Source of the DNA: Saprospiraceae bacterium
GTDB taxonomy: Bacteria > Bacteroidota > Bacteroidia > Chitinophagales > Saprospiraceae
Assembly (NCBI GenBank): GCA_020849825.1
Contig: JADZFP010000196.1
Location: forward strand, 1-8,665
Length of the DNA: 8,665 bases
Direction: 5' to 3'
Below the pieces are notes generated by a model. That model ran no database searches. It was given only the letters and a program-made list of their open reading frames with translations, and was not told the origin of the DNA. A program made the translations under genes and the position numbers. Of the stretch, positions 1-6,290 are shown in pieces. Every line of letters begins with the position of its first letter. The first letter of the stretch is position 1.

Positions 1-873
1 ACGCACCTCCCTTGCCAGGCGGTCCAGGTCGTCGGCCTCTTCGCGGGTCAGTTGAGGATGCCGGGCCATCATTCGTTCCTGTGTGGGTTTGTTGAACATT
101 TCGCCCCATTCCAGACAAAAGTCGAGCGCCTGATTGCGCAAATCGTCATTGCTGCCTCCGGACAATTGCTCCTGCATGGCCGGAGGCAGGACTGCCTCCA
201 GTATTTGCCGCCCCAGTTTTTGCCAGGTTTTTTCAGGAGCGGGCGGTATGTTGTCGGGATCAACCAGCATGGGAAATTTTTTGACAAATCGAATGGCATG
301 TACCCAATTGCAGGGAAAACAAACCAGCAGTTCGTAAAACCCGGGGCGAAGATCCGACACGTCCCAGTCGAGCCGGGTGTCTTTGTGCGAATAATTGCGC
401 AAAACGTATTCCATAACCTGTTCATCGCGTAGCGCATCCCGCAGGACTATCTTTTCAGCGACTTCCTGAAACGGAGGCAAATCAATCACGATACCCCAGC
501 GTTTGAGTGCAGTTTGAGGAACCAGACTGACCTGCTGTTCTTTCAACACTCCGCAAGGCGGCTCGGCAACGGCATCCGGATCGTTTTCACGGCGGGTCTG
601 AACGGCGGTGATCATGGGTTCGCCCAAAAGCAGATTTTTACCTTCAAAAATATGTTCGGGGCAAACGACCACGTCTCTGGCAGACAGTTCCTGTGCCCGC
701 CCCCGGCCGGCGTCGGGCAAAACATAGGCCGTCTTACCGGAAAAATTCTGCCGATCGCGCACCCGTTCGTCGTCGTCCCAGCCCTGCACCACCGTTTCGG
801 CAGAAACCTCGAACACCGAGCCGGCGGGAAAATGATAAAGGGGCGTTTTCAGGGCTATCCGGAGTGTTTCCAT
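1..873 (-). CDS. Uncharacterised soluble protein, 3' end cut off by window edge
   Basis: I do not recognise this protein. The frame is open from an ATG at 873-871 to the left window edge, giving 291 visible residues and no stop, so the C-terminus is missing. An in-frame TAA lies just upstream at 879-877, and this ATG is the first available after it. There is no signal peptide or membrane segment, so a cytosolic location is inferred. The first ~130 residues look strand-rich (start METLRIALKTPLYHFPAGS). The rest looks helical, with many Trp, Phe and charged residues, and ends in an acidic/basic helix (REEADDLDRLAREV). A CFPC motif (Cys185, Cys188) is the only obvious candidate metal or redox site, and nothing else supports that reading. 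Codon use resembles the neighbouring genes and there is no frameshift across 873 bases, so the reading frame is probably real. The gene diverges from the DUF2142 gene across a 41-base gap. Confidence 0.72.
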   Translation of the reverse strand, partial: METLRIALKTPLYHFPAGSVFEVSAETVVQGWDDDERVRDRQNFSGKTAYVLPDAGRGRAQELSARDVVVCPEHIFEGKNLLLGEPMITAVQTRRENDPDAVAEPPCGVLKEQQVSLVPQTALKRWGIVIDLPPFQEVAEKIVLRDALRDEQVMEYVLRNYSHKDTRLDWDVSDLRPGFYELLVCFPCNWVHAIRFVKKFPMLVDPDNIPPAPEKTWQKLGRQILEAVLPPAMQEQLSGGSNDDLRNQALDFCLEWGEMFNKPTQERMMARHPQLTREEADDLDRLAREVR

Positions 874-914
874 GGTTTATAAATTTAGGAAGCGAAGAAA
901 GCAGGTTTATCGTC
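874..914. promoter_or_regulatory. 41-base divergent gap, possible shared promoter
   Basis: This gap separates two divergent start codons (873 minus, 915 plus), so any dedicated promoters must lie here or inside the opposing genes. The only promoter-like string is the palindrome TAAATTTA at 880-887. It matches the Bacteroidota -7 element TAnnTTTG except for the last base, and does so on both strands. Read rightward it would give a leader of about 20 bases before the DUF2142 ATG. Read leftward it would start almost at the ATG of the other gene. No -33 TTG with good spacing and no Shine-Dalgarno sequence is visible. Confidence 0.25.
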
Positions 915-2315
915 ATGTTGCAGACTTTTACCACAAAAATCGGCAAGGCCAAGCACCATCCGCCAATGATTGTCCGGAACTTCGTTTTTATTGCCCTGTT
1001 TTTCGGAAGCCTGCTGGCATTCCTGACACCGCCGTTCCAGTCGCCCGACGAATACAACCATTTTTACAGGGCCTGGCAGGTGAGCGAAGGTAAATTGACG
1101 CCGGAAATCAAAGACGGAAATCGCTTGGGTGGCGAATTGCCAGCGGCTTTGGACAGCCTGACGAAGCAGTTTATTTACCTGAAAAACAACCCTGCCGCCC
1201 GCCTGCATTTCAGCAGGATCGGCGCGGCATACGACCTTCGGATCGACGAATCCGAACGGCGTTTTACCGACTTTCCCAATACGGCCATTTACGCCCCGAC
1301 GGCCTATGTGCCCCAAGCGGCAGGTATCGTTTTGGGGCGCCTGCTGACAGACCGGCTGCTGCTGATTTTTTATATCGCCCGCTTGTTCAATCTGTTGTGC
1401 TGGATCGCGCTGGTTGCGGCCGCGCTGCGCCTGATTCCTTTTCATAAGCAGGGATTGGCTTCCCTGGCGCTTTTACCGGCTTCACTGGCTATTGCCTGCA
1501 CGCTCAACGCCGATGTGAGCAGCAACGGGCTTGCCTTTTGGCTGATCGCCTGGGCCGTCAGCAGCACGTCGAAGCGGCAAATAGAGGGCGCGGCATTGGC
1601 CAGCGGATTGTTGCTGTCGGTCAACAAACTGATTCTGGCGCCGTTCTTCGCCCTGTTTGCCCTGCCCTGGCTGCAGGAAAAATGGAACAAACTGCTGCCG
1701 CGGGTAGCCGTGCCCTTGCTGCTTATGCTTGCAGGCGCGCTTGTGTGGGGGCGGCTCGCCGACCGGTGGTTTGTACCCTACGACCAATACGCCCCGGAAC
1801 TACGCGACGAACAAACGCTTAATCCCGGTGTCGATCCTGAGCGGCAGTTCAGTTACGTGCTGCATCACCCCTTTGAATTTGCGGGCGTTGTAACCCGGTC
1901 GGTCCTCGATTCAGCCCCATCTACGGCTGCGCATTTTGTCGGCAAATTCGGCTGGGAGAAAAATTACCTGCCGGGCTGGTGTATGGCCCTGCTCTGGCTG
2001 GGGCTTTTAATGGCCTTTTGCTCGGAGACCACTGGGCTTGATCGTCTGCAAAGAATAGTTTTAATAGCCACGGGGCTTGCCAGTGTGTTGTTCTGGGCAA
2101 TCACCATGTACGCGCTTTGGTGCCCGGTCGGGGCGCCGGCGCTGACCAACTGGCAGGGGCGCTACTTCATTCCCATTGTACCGCTTTTTGGCCTGGCATT
2201 CGGCAATGCAGTTTTGAGGAAATGGCGGGATGTTCCCGGCAAAGTCGCCGACGGCGTCATTTTATTGAGCAATATCGCAATGTTGTACGCTGTGTTTGCG
2301 CGCTATTGGGGCTGA
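915..2315 (+). CDS. DUF2142 family polytopic membrane protein
   Basis: This is a 466-residue inner-membrane protein of the DUF2142 type, a family of unknown function resembling GT-C-fold membrane glycosyltransferases and often linked to surface polysaccharide. A role in envelope glycan or glycolipid handling is inference only. The family signature follows the first membrane helix (about residues 20-38): PPFQSPDEYNHFYRAW at 39-54, with the Asp-Glu pair at 45-46 in the position of the acidic GT-C motif. A long extracytoplasmic loop follows (about 55-140), then roughly eight further hydrophobic segments. Near the end is a second conserved motif, NWQGRYFIPIVP at 412-423. The frame is open further upstream to 693, but that extension overlaps the divergent gene, is Arg/Pro-rich and does not look coding. 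I therefore chose ATG 915; ATG 966 (MIVRNF) is a possible alternative. It converges on psd, with 5 bases between stop codons and no terminator hairpin visible between them. Confidence 0.85.
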   Translation: MLQTFTTKIGKAKHHPPMIVRNFVFIALFFGSLLAFLTPPFQSPDEYNHFYRAWQVSEGKLTPEIKDGNRLGGELPAALDSLTKQFIYLKNNPAARLHFSRIGAAYDLRIDESERRFTDFPNTAIYAPTAYVPQAAGIVLGRLLTDRLLLIFYIARLFNLLCWIALVAAALRLIPFHKQGLASLALLPASLAIACTLNADVSSNGLAFWLIAWAVSSTSKRQIEGAALASGLLLSVNKLILAPFFALFALPWLQEKWNKLLPRVAVPLLLMLAGALVWGRLADRWFVPYDQYAPELRDEQTLNPGVDPERQFSYVLHHPFEFAGVVTRSVLDSAPSTAAHFVGKFGWEKNYLPGWCMALLWLGLLMAFCSETTGLDRLQRIVLIATGLASVLFWAITMYALWCPVGAPALTNWQGRYFIPIVPLFGLAFGNAVLRKWRDVPGKVADGVILLSNIAMLYAVFARYWG

Positions 2316-2320
2316 ACGGA

Positions 2321-2974
2321 TCAAAGCCGAGCGATAATTGTCCGGTTGCCTTTGACTTTTTGTTCCAGCGACACTTCTATTTTGGCGTCGAGCGGCAGGT
2401 ACAAATCGACCCGCGAGCCGAATTTGATAAAGCCCATGTCGGCGCCCTGTACCACCCGATCGCCCTCGCCGATGTACCATTTGATCCGTTTGGCGAGTGC
2501 TCCGGCGATCTGGCGCATCAGGATTTGTGCGGAGCCGGTATCGTATACGACCGTGGTTCGCTCGTTTTCGGTACTGCTTTTCGGGTGCCAGGCCACCAGG
2601 TACTTGCCAGGGTGGTAACGGAAGTAGGGTACCGATCCGCCGACCGGATTGCGATTGACGTGAACATTGACCGGCGACATGAAAATGGAGACCATGAGGC
2701 GTTTTTCCTGAAAATATTCGGTTTCCAAAGCCTCTTCGATCACCACCACTTTACCGTCGGCGGGCGCCAGTACCACACCGTTGTCGGTCGCTTGTACCGA
2801 CCGGGGCGGGTTGCGAAAAAACTGAAGGAACAACAGAAACAGCACGGCGCTTACGACGACCAGGGGCCAAAACAACAGCGGGAACCAGTAAAAGGAAGAG
2901 ACACACAAAGCAGTGAATATCAGGAATGATACGAGCAACAAAGACCGGCCTTCCTTATGAATGAGCGAGAACAT
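2321..2974 (-). CDS. psd: Phosphatidylserine decarboxylase proenzyme
   Basis: This enzyme decarboxylates phosphatidylserine to phosphatidylethanolamine at the inner membrane. The 217-residue length fits the short prokaryotic Psd class, which matures by self-cleavage to give a pyruvoyl cofactor. Two hydrophobic N-terminal segments (about 12-28 and 30-52) are followed by QFFRNPPR (51-58). The PADGKV motif (71-76) carries a likely catalytic Asp73. The motif MSPVNVHVNRNP (99-110) has His105, and ENER (136-139) is also typical of the class. The cleavage site is Gly186-Ser187 in IKFGSRVDLYLP (bases 2419-2414), where Ser187 would become the pyruvoyl group of the small subunit. All residues expected for activity are present. 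No pssA or other lipid gene is adjacent in this window. Transcription probably starts in the divergent region shared with asd. No Shine-Dalgarno sequence precedes the ATG; a run of six C lies there instead. Confidence 0.95.
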   Translation of the reverse strand: MFSLIHKEGRSLLLVSFLIFTALCVSSFYWFPLLFWPLVVVSAVLFLLFLQFFRNPPRSVQATDNGVVLAPADGKVVVIEEALETEYFQEKRLMVSIFMSPVNVHVNRNPVGGSVPYFRYHPGKYLVAWHPKSSTENERTTVVYDTGSAQILMRQIAGALAKRIKWYIGEGDRVVQGADMGFIKFGSRVDLYLPLDAKIEVSLEQKVKGNRTIIARL

Positions 2975-3013
2975 GACAGGGGGGTGAAAGTGGTTTTAAT
3001 CAAAAAAACGCGG

Positions 3014-3021
3014 CAAAAATA
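3014..3021 (-). promoter_or_regulatory. Candidate Bacteroidota -7 element for psd
   Basis: Read on the minus strand the bases are TATTTTTG, a full match to the TAnnTTTG consensus. It lies 39 bases upstream of the psd ATG, so transcription would start around 3005-3008 with a leader of about 30 bases. The nearest upstream TTG on this strand (3048-3046) leaves a 24-base gap, somewhat longer than usual, so the -33 element is weak. The assignment rests on one short motif in a suitable place. Confidence 0.45.
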
Positions 3022-3093
3022 ACAACTTGGACACTGTCGGCCACCCAACATTTGCAGTAATATGAAATCCCCCCATTTACACGTTTAAACCCC

Positions 3094-3101
3094 TATCTTT
3101 G
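3094..3101 (+). promoter_or_regulatory. Candidate Bacteroidota -7 element for asd
   Basis: TATCTTTG matches the TAnnTTTG consensus exactly and sits 47 bases before the asd ATG, predicting a start near 3106-3108 and a leader of about 40 bases. No -33 TTTG occurs at the normal distance; the closest (3051-3054) is about 39 bases away. The element faces away from the psd -7 element, with about 70 bases between the two, so the intergenic region can serve both genes. Confidence 0.55.
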
Positions 3102-3148
3102 TGGCCCGATATTCAACTGTTTCACAACTAATTGATCCAATTTCAGAC

Positions 3149-4180
3149 ATGAAAGTAGCGGTCGTAGGCGCAACCGGCCTCGTTGGCTCCAAAATGCTCC
3201 AGGTGTTGCAGGAGCGCAATTTCCCCGTCACCAAACTCATACCCGTCGCTTCCGAACGCTCGGTGGGCAAATCCATCCGGTTCAACGGCAAGCGATACAA
3301 GATCGTCAGCATGGCCGACGCTGTCGCCAAAAAACCCGATGTTGCCATTTTCTCTGCCGGCGGTTCCGTCTCCAAAGAATGGGCGCCGAAATTTGCCGAA
3401 CAAGGAACCGTCGTCATCGACAACTCCAGCGCCTGGCGCATGGAGGCCGATCGGCCGCTTGTAGTACCCGAGGTCAATGCCCATATTTTGACAAAAAAAG
3501 ACAAGATCATTGCCAACCCCAATTGCTCAACCATTCAGATGGTCGTCGCGCTGAAACCCCTGCATGATGCTTACACGATCAAACGCGTCGTGGTCAGCAC
3601 CTACCAGTCGGTCACGGGTACCGGCGTTAAAGCCGTCAACCAACTCATGAGCGAGCGCAAGGGCAAACCCGGCGACAAGGCATACCCCTACCCCATCGAC
3701 CTCAACCTGCTGCCGCATATCGACGTCTTTACCGACAACGGCTACACCAAGGAGGAAATGAAAATGGTCAACGAGACCCAAAAAATCATGGGCGACGACA
3801 GCATCCGGGTTACCTCCACCACGGTACGCGTACCGGTTATTGGCGGTCACTCCGAAGCCGTCAACGTCGAATTCGAACGCGACTTCGATCTTAAAGAAGT
3901 ACGTCAAATACTGGAAAAAGCACCGGGCATTGTAGTAGTCGACGATCCCGCACAACTGAAATACCCGATGCCGCTCGATGCGCACGACCGCGACGAGGTG
4001 TTTGTCGGCCGTATCCGCCGCGACGAAAGCCAGCCCAACACCCTGAACCTCTGGATCGTAGCCGACAACCTGCGCAAAGGCGCCGCAACGAATGCCGTTC
4101 AGATCGCCGAATACCTGCTGGAACGCGGTATTTTGAAAGTAAGAAAACCAAAAACTAAAAAAGAAGCCGTCAGCGTGTAG
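3149..4180 (+). CDS. asd: Aspartate-semialdehyde dehydrogenase
   Basis: This enzyme performs NADPH-dependent reduction of L-aspartyl-4-phosphate to L-aspartate-4-semialdehyde, the common step towards lysine and diaminopimelate, threonine and methionine in the cytosol. The 343-residue length is typical. The N-terminal Rossmann motif is VAVVGATGLVGSKML (3-17). The phosphate/substrate-binding DNSSAWR lies at 91-97 (Arg97). The catalytic Cys126 is in NPNCSTIQ (123-130, codon 3524-3526). Gln153 is in TYQSVTGTG, and the helix KEEMKM (201-206) supplies the usual acidic/basic pair. The motif RVPVIGGHSEAVN (227-239) carries Arg227 and the acid/base His234 (codon 3848-3850). All catalytic residues are intact. 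I chose ATG 3149 because the protein then begins directly with the Rossmann strand. A GTG at 3101 would start on the last base of the promoter motif and add a non-conserved extension. The C-terminal tail KPKTKKEAVSV is short and basic. The next gene starts 59 bases later on the same strand without a terminator between them, so they may be co-transcribed. Confidence 0.97.
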   Translation: MKVAVVGATGLVGSKMLQVLQERNFPVTKLIPVASERSVGKSIRFNGKRYKIVSMADAVAKKPDVAIFSAGGSVSKEWAPKFAEQGTVVIDNSSAWRMEADRPLVVPEVNAHILTKKDKIIANPNCSTIQMVVALKPLHDAYTIKRVVVSTYQSVTGTGVKAVNQLMSERKGKPGDKAYPYPIDLNLLPHIDVFTDNGYTKEEMKMVNETQKIMGDDSIRVTSTTVRVPVIGGHSEAVNVEFERDFDLKEVRQILEKAPGIVVVDDPAQLKYPMPLDAHDRDEVFVGRIRRDESQPNTLNLWIVADNLRKGAATNAVQIAEYLLERGILKVRKPKTKKEAVSV

Positions 4181-4185
4181 TTTTG
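4178..4185 (+). promoter_or_regulatory. Possible -7 element overlapping the asd stop codon
   Basis: TAGTTTTG matches TAnnTTTG, and its first three bases are the asd stop codon TAG. It would start transcription near 4190, giving the coiled-coil gene a leader of about 50 bases that includes the hairpin at 4208-4221. No -33 TTG occurs at normal spacing; the nearest TTTG (4132-4135) is too far away. It could be a secondary promoter that uncouples the downstream gene from asd, or chance. Confidence 0.3.
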
Positions 4186-4207
4186 CACGGTAAAACATCC
4201 ACAAGAA

Positions 4208-4221
4208 CCCGCCCCGGCGGG
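4208..4221 (+). other. GC-rich hairpin in the leader of the coiled-coil gene
   Basis: CCCGCCCCGGCGGG is a perfect inverted repeat (CCCGCC / GGCGGG), folding as a 5-base-pair stem with a 4-base loop. It lies between the asd stop and ATG 4240. No T-run follows, so it is not a normal intrinsic terminator. It could slow transcription, protect an RNA end or influence translation of the next gene; none of this is shown by the sequence. Confidence 0.4.
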
Positions 4222-4239
4222 ATAGTCAATGCTGCTTAC

Positions 4240-5718
4240 ATGAAGAACAAAGTAGTTATCTGGGGAGCCAACGCACAAGACGAAAAAGTGCTCATCGCCT
4301 TGGAACTTCAGGCCGCCACCAACAAAGTGCTGCTGTACACTTTCCCGGAAGCCGTCGCTACCGAAGAATTTGTCGAACAAATGATGAACCAATGGCGCAA
4401 CGGCAACGAAGTCGAATTTCCGGAAGGTTACGCTACGCTGGAACGCGAACTCAGCGTCACAGAAAACCTGTTGCCTGAAGACTTGAAAGTCGACCGAACC
4501 GACATCATTCAGCGCGCCCAGACGGAGTGGCACTTCGCCATCCTCTCGGCCAAATTACACGCCGCCTATCAGCAGGAACTCGCCGAATTCAAGGAAAAAA
4601 TCGAAGCCCTGGGCGCTTACGACCACAACCTGTGGGACAACCTCCGCAGTTTCTGGAACAAAGTACAGGACCAGGCCCGCGACCGCAATCTCTTCCGCGA
4701 ACACGCCGACAACCTGCGCGACAATATCAATGCCTTGTTCGATGTGCTCAAACAAATGCGTTCGCGGGTGCAGGACGAGTTTATGACGGTATCCCAAAAA
4801 GTGTTCGACGATTTCAACAAATCGCTCGAAGACGTTGAAGCCCGTATTGCCGCCGGGGGCAATAAACTCAATTCCGTGTTTGAAGACCTCAAACAAATGC
4901 AGCGCAAATACCGCGATGCCAAAATGAGCAATGAGCACCGCAATGCACTCTGGACCCGCCTCGATGGCGCTTTCAAGGCCGCAAAAGCCCGCAAATTTGG
5001 CGCCTCGGTCAATGAAGGCTCCATCGTCGAGCGCCACGAACGCCGTCTCAGCGGCCTCATGGATGCCGTTCGCCGAATGGAAGACAGCATTCGCCGCGAT
5101 GAAGACGAACTGAATTTCCAACAGAAAAAAGTCGCTGCCACCGAAGGCCAACTCGAAGCTCAACTCCGCAGCGCCAAAATTAAAATGGTGGAAGAGCGGA
5201 TCGCCTCCAAACGCGAAAAACTGGCCGAAATGATGCAGACCCGCAACGACGTGCAGCGTCAGATCGATAACGCCAAGAACAAAGAGGCAAAACGCCAAAA
5301 AATGGAGGCGGCAAAAGAAGCGGCAAAGTCGGAAATCGCCGCTGAGATTAAAACCAAGCCGGCTGCCGCGGAAAGCGAAGGCGCTGAAAATAAAGAACCT
5401 GCTTCCGGCGACAACCTCTTCGACGCCCTCAGCGCCGTAGTAGGCGAAACACTGGAAGACGTCGTCGATACAGCCAAAGCCGTCGGCTCCGTTTTGGGAG
5501 AAAAGGCGGGCGAAATGCTCGAACAACTGGCTGAAAAAGCCGATGAAGTGCTCGAAACTTTGAACAAAAAAGAAGAGAGCAAAACAGAAGAAAAAACCGA
5601 ATCGGCTACCGAACCGGCTACTGAACCAGCCGAAAACACCGATCAGGCAGAACCCGGCGAAACGCCGGTTGCCGAAGAAGCGCCCAAAAAAGGCGGTCGC
5701 AAGAAAAAAGAAGAGTAA
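4240..5718 (+). CDS. Coiled-coil protein with DUF349-like segments and charged C-terminal tail
   Basis: This is a 492-residue protein of unknown function. A compact N-terminal region begins MKNKVVIWGANAQDEKVLIA and extends to about residue 75. It contains alternating hydrophobic strands and helices and could be a small folded domain. Residues 90-350 are almost wholly helical with long coiled-coil stretches. Two parts resemble each other and the DUF349 helical repeat: about 130-175, including NLRSFWNKVQDQ and ALFDVLKQMR, and 211-254, including FEDLKQMQRKYRDA and ALWTRLDGAFKAAKA. Residues 260-365 form a continuous heptad-like coil. Residues 392-441 form an Ala/Gly/Glu/Val-rich amphipathic helix (LEDVVDTAKAVGSVLGEKAG). 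The tail from 443 is low-complexity Glu/Thr/Pro/Ala and ends in the basic cluster KKGGRKKK. There is no signal peptide or membrane helix, so a cytosolic scaffold or nucleic-acid- or ribosome-associated protein is possible (inference). ATG 4240 was chosen because upstream codons in the frame come from leader sequence including the hairpin. Confidence 0.85.
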   Translation: MKNKVVIWGANAQDEKVLIALELQAATNKVLLYTFPEAVATEEFVEQMMNQWRNGNEVEFPEGYATLERELSVTENLLPEDLKVDRTDIIQRAQTEWHFAILSAKLHAAYQQELAEFKEKIEALGAYDHNLWDNLRSFWNKVQDQARDRNLFREHADNLRDNINALFDVLKQMRSRVQDEFMTVSQKVFDDFNKSLEDVEARIAAGGNKLNSVFEDLKQMQRKYRDAKMSNEHRNALWTRLDGAFKAAKARKFGASVNEGSIVERHERRLSGLMDAVRRMEDSIRRDEDELNFQQKKVAATEGQLEAQLRSAKIKMVEERIASKREKLAEMMQTRNDVQRQIDNAKNKEAKRQKMEAAKEAAKSEIAAEIKTKPAAAESEGAENKEPASGDNLFDALSAVVGETLEDVVDTAKAVGSVLGEKAGEMLEQLAEKADEVLETLNKKEESKTEEKTESATEPATEPAENTDQAEPGETPVAEEAPKKGGRKKKEE

Positions 5719-5740
5719 CTATTTCGTTCTGTCAGATACT

Positions 5741-5785
5741 GAGACCCCTGGCGCGCTGTTACAAGTCGCCAGGGGTTTTCTTTTC
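5741..5785 (+). terminator. Intrinsic terminator of the coiled-coil gene
   Basis: CCCCTGGCG (5745-5753) pairs perfectly with CGCCAGGGG (5767-5775). The stem is extended by A5744:T5776 and weak pairs below, the loop is 13 bases, and TTTTCTTTTCC follows. It lies about 25 bases after the stop at 5716-5718. The loop contains the stop codon of the convergent gene, and the right arm and T-tract are that gene's last codons. In the leftward direction only TCTC follows the stem, so the hairpin mainly suits the plus strand. Confidence 0.85.
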
Positions 5786-6166
5786 CTCATCCAAATGGAA
5801 ACGATGCAACATCCGGTGTGCTGCCGGAGCAAGAATAATCCCGATAGTGGAAATGAAGACCACACCGCTGAATATGGCATAAGCAGCAGCGAAGTACTTG
5901 CCCCAATTCGACATTTGTTCAACGGGCACCAGAGGCCCCATGCCGGAAAGAATCATGGCGGCATTGAGCATACTGTCGAGCCAACCCAAGGGAATTGTCC
6001 TGGTCGAGTCGGTAAAACAGGTATAATGGTACCCAGCCGTACCCAACAGTAAACTGGCAGACAAGATGATAACACCCGCCATCAGGCTTTTTGCGAGCCT
6101 TCCGTAGTATTTATGCCGGGGCAAAAGAGGGTGCTGACGGCGCTCGTATTGGAATAAATTTGTCAT
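5759..6166 (-). CDS. Small membrane protein resembling a two-TM ion channel without the potassium filter
   Basis: This 135-residue protein starts at ATG 6166-6164 and ends with TAA at 5761-5759. A basic N-terminus (MTNLFQYERRQHPLLPRHKYYGRL) precedes a first membrane helix at about 27-46. A linker leads to a pore-helix-like segment, WLDSMLNAAMILSGMGPLVP (62-81). The second membrane helix (about 89-113) starts at NWGKYFAAAYAIFSG and runs into IILAPAAHRMLHRFHLDEE (110-128). The order helix, re-entrant segment, GK, second helix is that of two-transmembrane potassium channels (Ion_trans_2), but the position of the TVGYG filter reads LSGMGP. The family assignment is from memory and from this layout. 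Ion selectivity, if any, is unknown, and it may not conduct at all. It lies downstream of secDF on the same strand but is separated from it by a strong terminator, so it presumably has its own promoter in 6167-6216, where I see no clear TAnnTTTG. Confidence 0.75.
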   Translation of the reverse strand: MTNLFQYERRQHPLLPRHKYYGRLAKSLMAGVIILSASLLLGTAGYHYTCFTDSTRTIPLGWLDSMLNAAMILSGMGPLVPVEQMSNWGKYFAAAYAIFSGVVFISTIGIILAPAAHRMLHRFHLDEEKKTPGDL

Positions 6167-6216
6167 GATACCAGCCTCTAAATTGAAATTCCCGGCAAAC
6201 TAGCAAAATCGCCACC

Positions 6217-6255
6217 AAAAAAAACGTCGCTCCGGTATACCGAAGCGACGTTTTT
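6217..6255 (-). terminator. Strong terminator of secDF with near-palindromic stem
   Basis: AAAAACGTCGCT (6220-6231) pairs perfectly with AGCGACGTTTTT (6244-6255). After one C/A mismatch the inner CGGTATACCG (6233-6242) continues the symmetry. On the minus strand the stem ends in a run of eight T (6224-6217), about 35 bases after the secDF stop. On the plus strand five T end the stem, so it could work both ways, although no plus-strand gene lies just upstream. It separates secDF from the small membrane gene. Confidence 0.88.
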
Positions 6256-6290
6256 ATGTCAACCAACCCGAAGATTGATACGCAGATAGT

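Noticed and set aside
69..437. 122-codon minus-strand open frame inside the left-edge gene
   Set aside because: It lies in a different frame from the 291-codon frame that spans the whole region without a stop, and its composition (many Cys, Trp, Arg) is that of a shadow frame.
693..914. In-frame N-terminal extension of the DUF2142 protein
   Set aside because: It is Arg/Pro-rich, antisense to the left-edge gene and precedes a normal membrane-protein N-terminus at 915; it looks like open frame by chance.
2117..2929. 270-codon plus-strand open frame
   Set aside because: It is antisense to psd, whose catalytic motifs and self-cleavage site are clear, and it also overlaps the end of the DUF2142 gene.
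3101..3148. GTG start 48 bases upstream of the asd ATG
   Set aside because: It begins on the last base of the promoter-like TATCTTTG, and the added residues do not belong to the Rossmann fold that starts at ATG 3149.
3527..4204. 225-codon minus-strand open frame
   Set aside because: It is antisense to asd, with His/Phe/Val-rich composition expected from a shadow of a conserved gene.
4555..5526. 323-codon minus-strand open frame
   Set aside because: It is the reverse complement of a Glu/Lys-rich coiled-coil gene, which naturally gives Phe/Leu-rich open frames (GAA to TTC, AAA to TTT); no recognisable domain.
5587..5640. Short repeat encoding Thr-Glu-Pro-Ala in the tail of the coiled-coil gene
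   Set aside because: Only two imperfect copies within a low-complexity tail; not a meaningful DNA repeat array.
6197..6203. TAGTTTG on the minus strand upstream of the small membrane gene
   Set aside because: It is one base short of TAnnTTTG and has no correctly spaced -33 element, so I did not call it a promoter.
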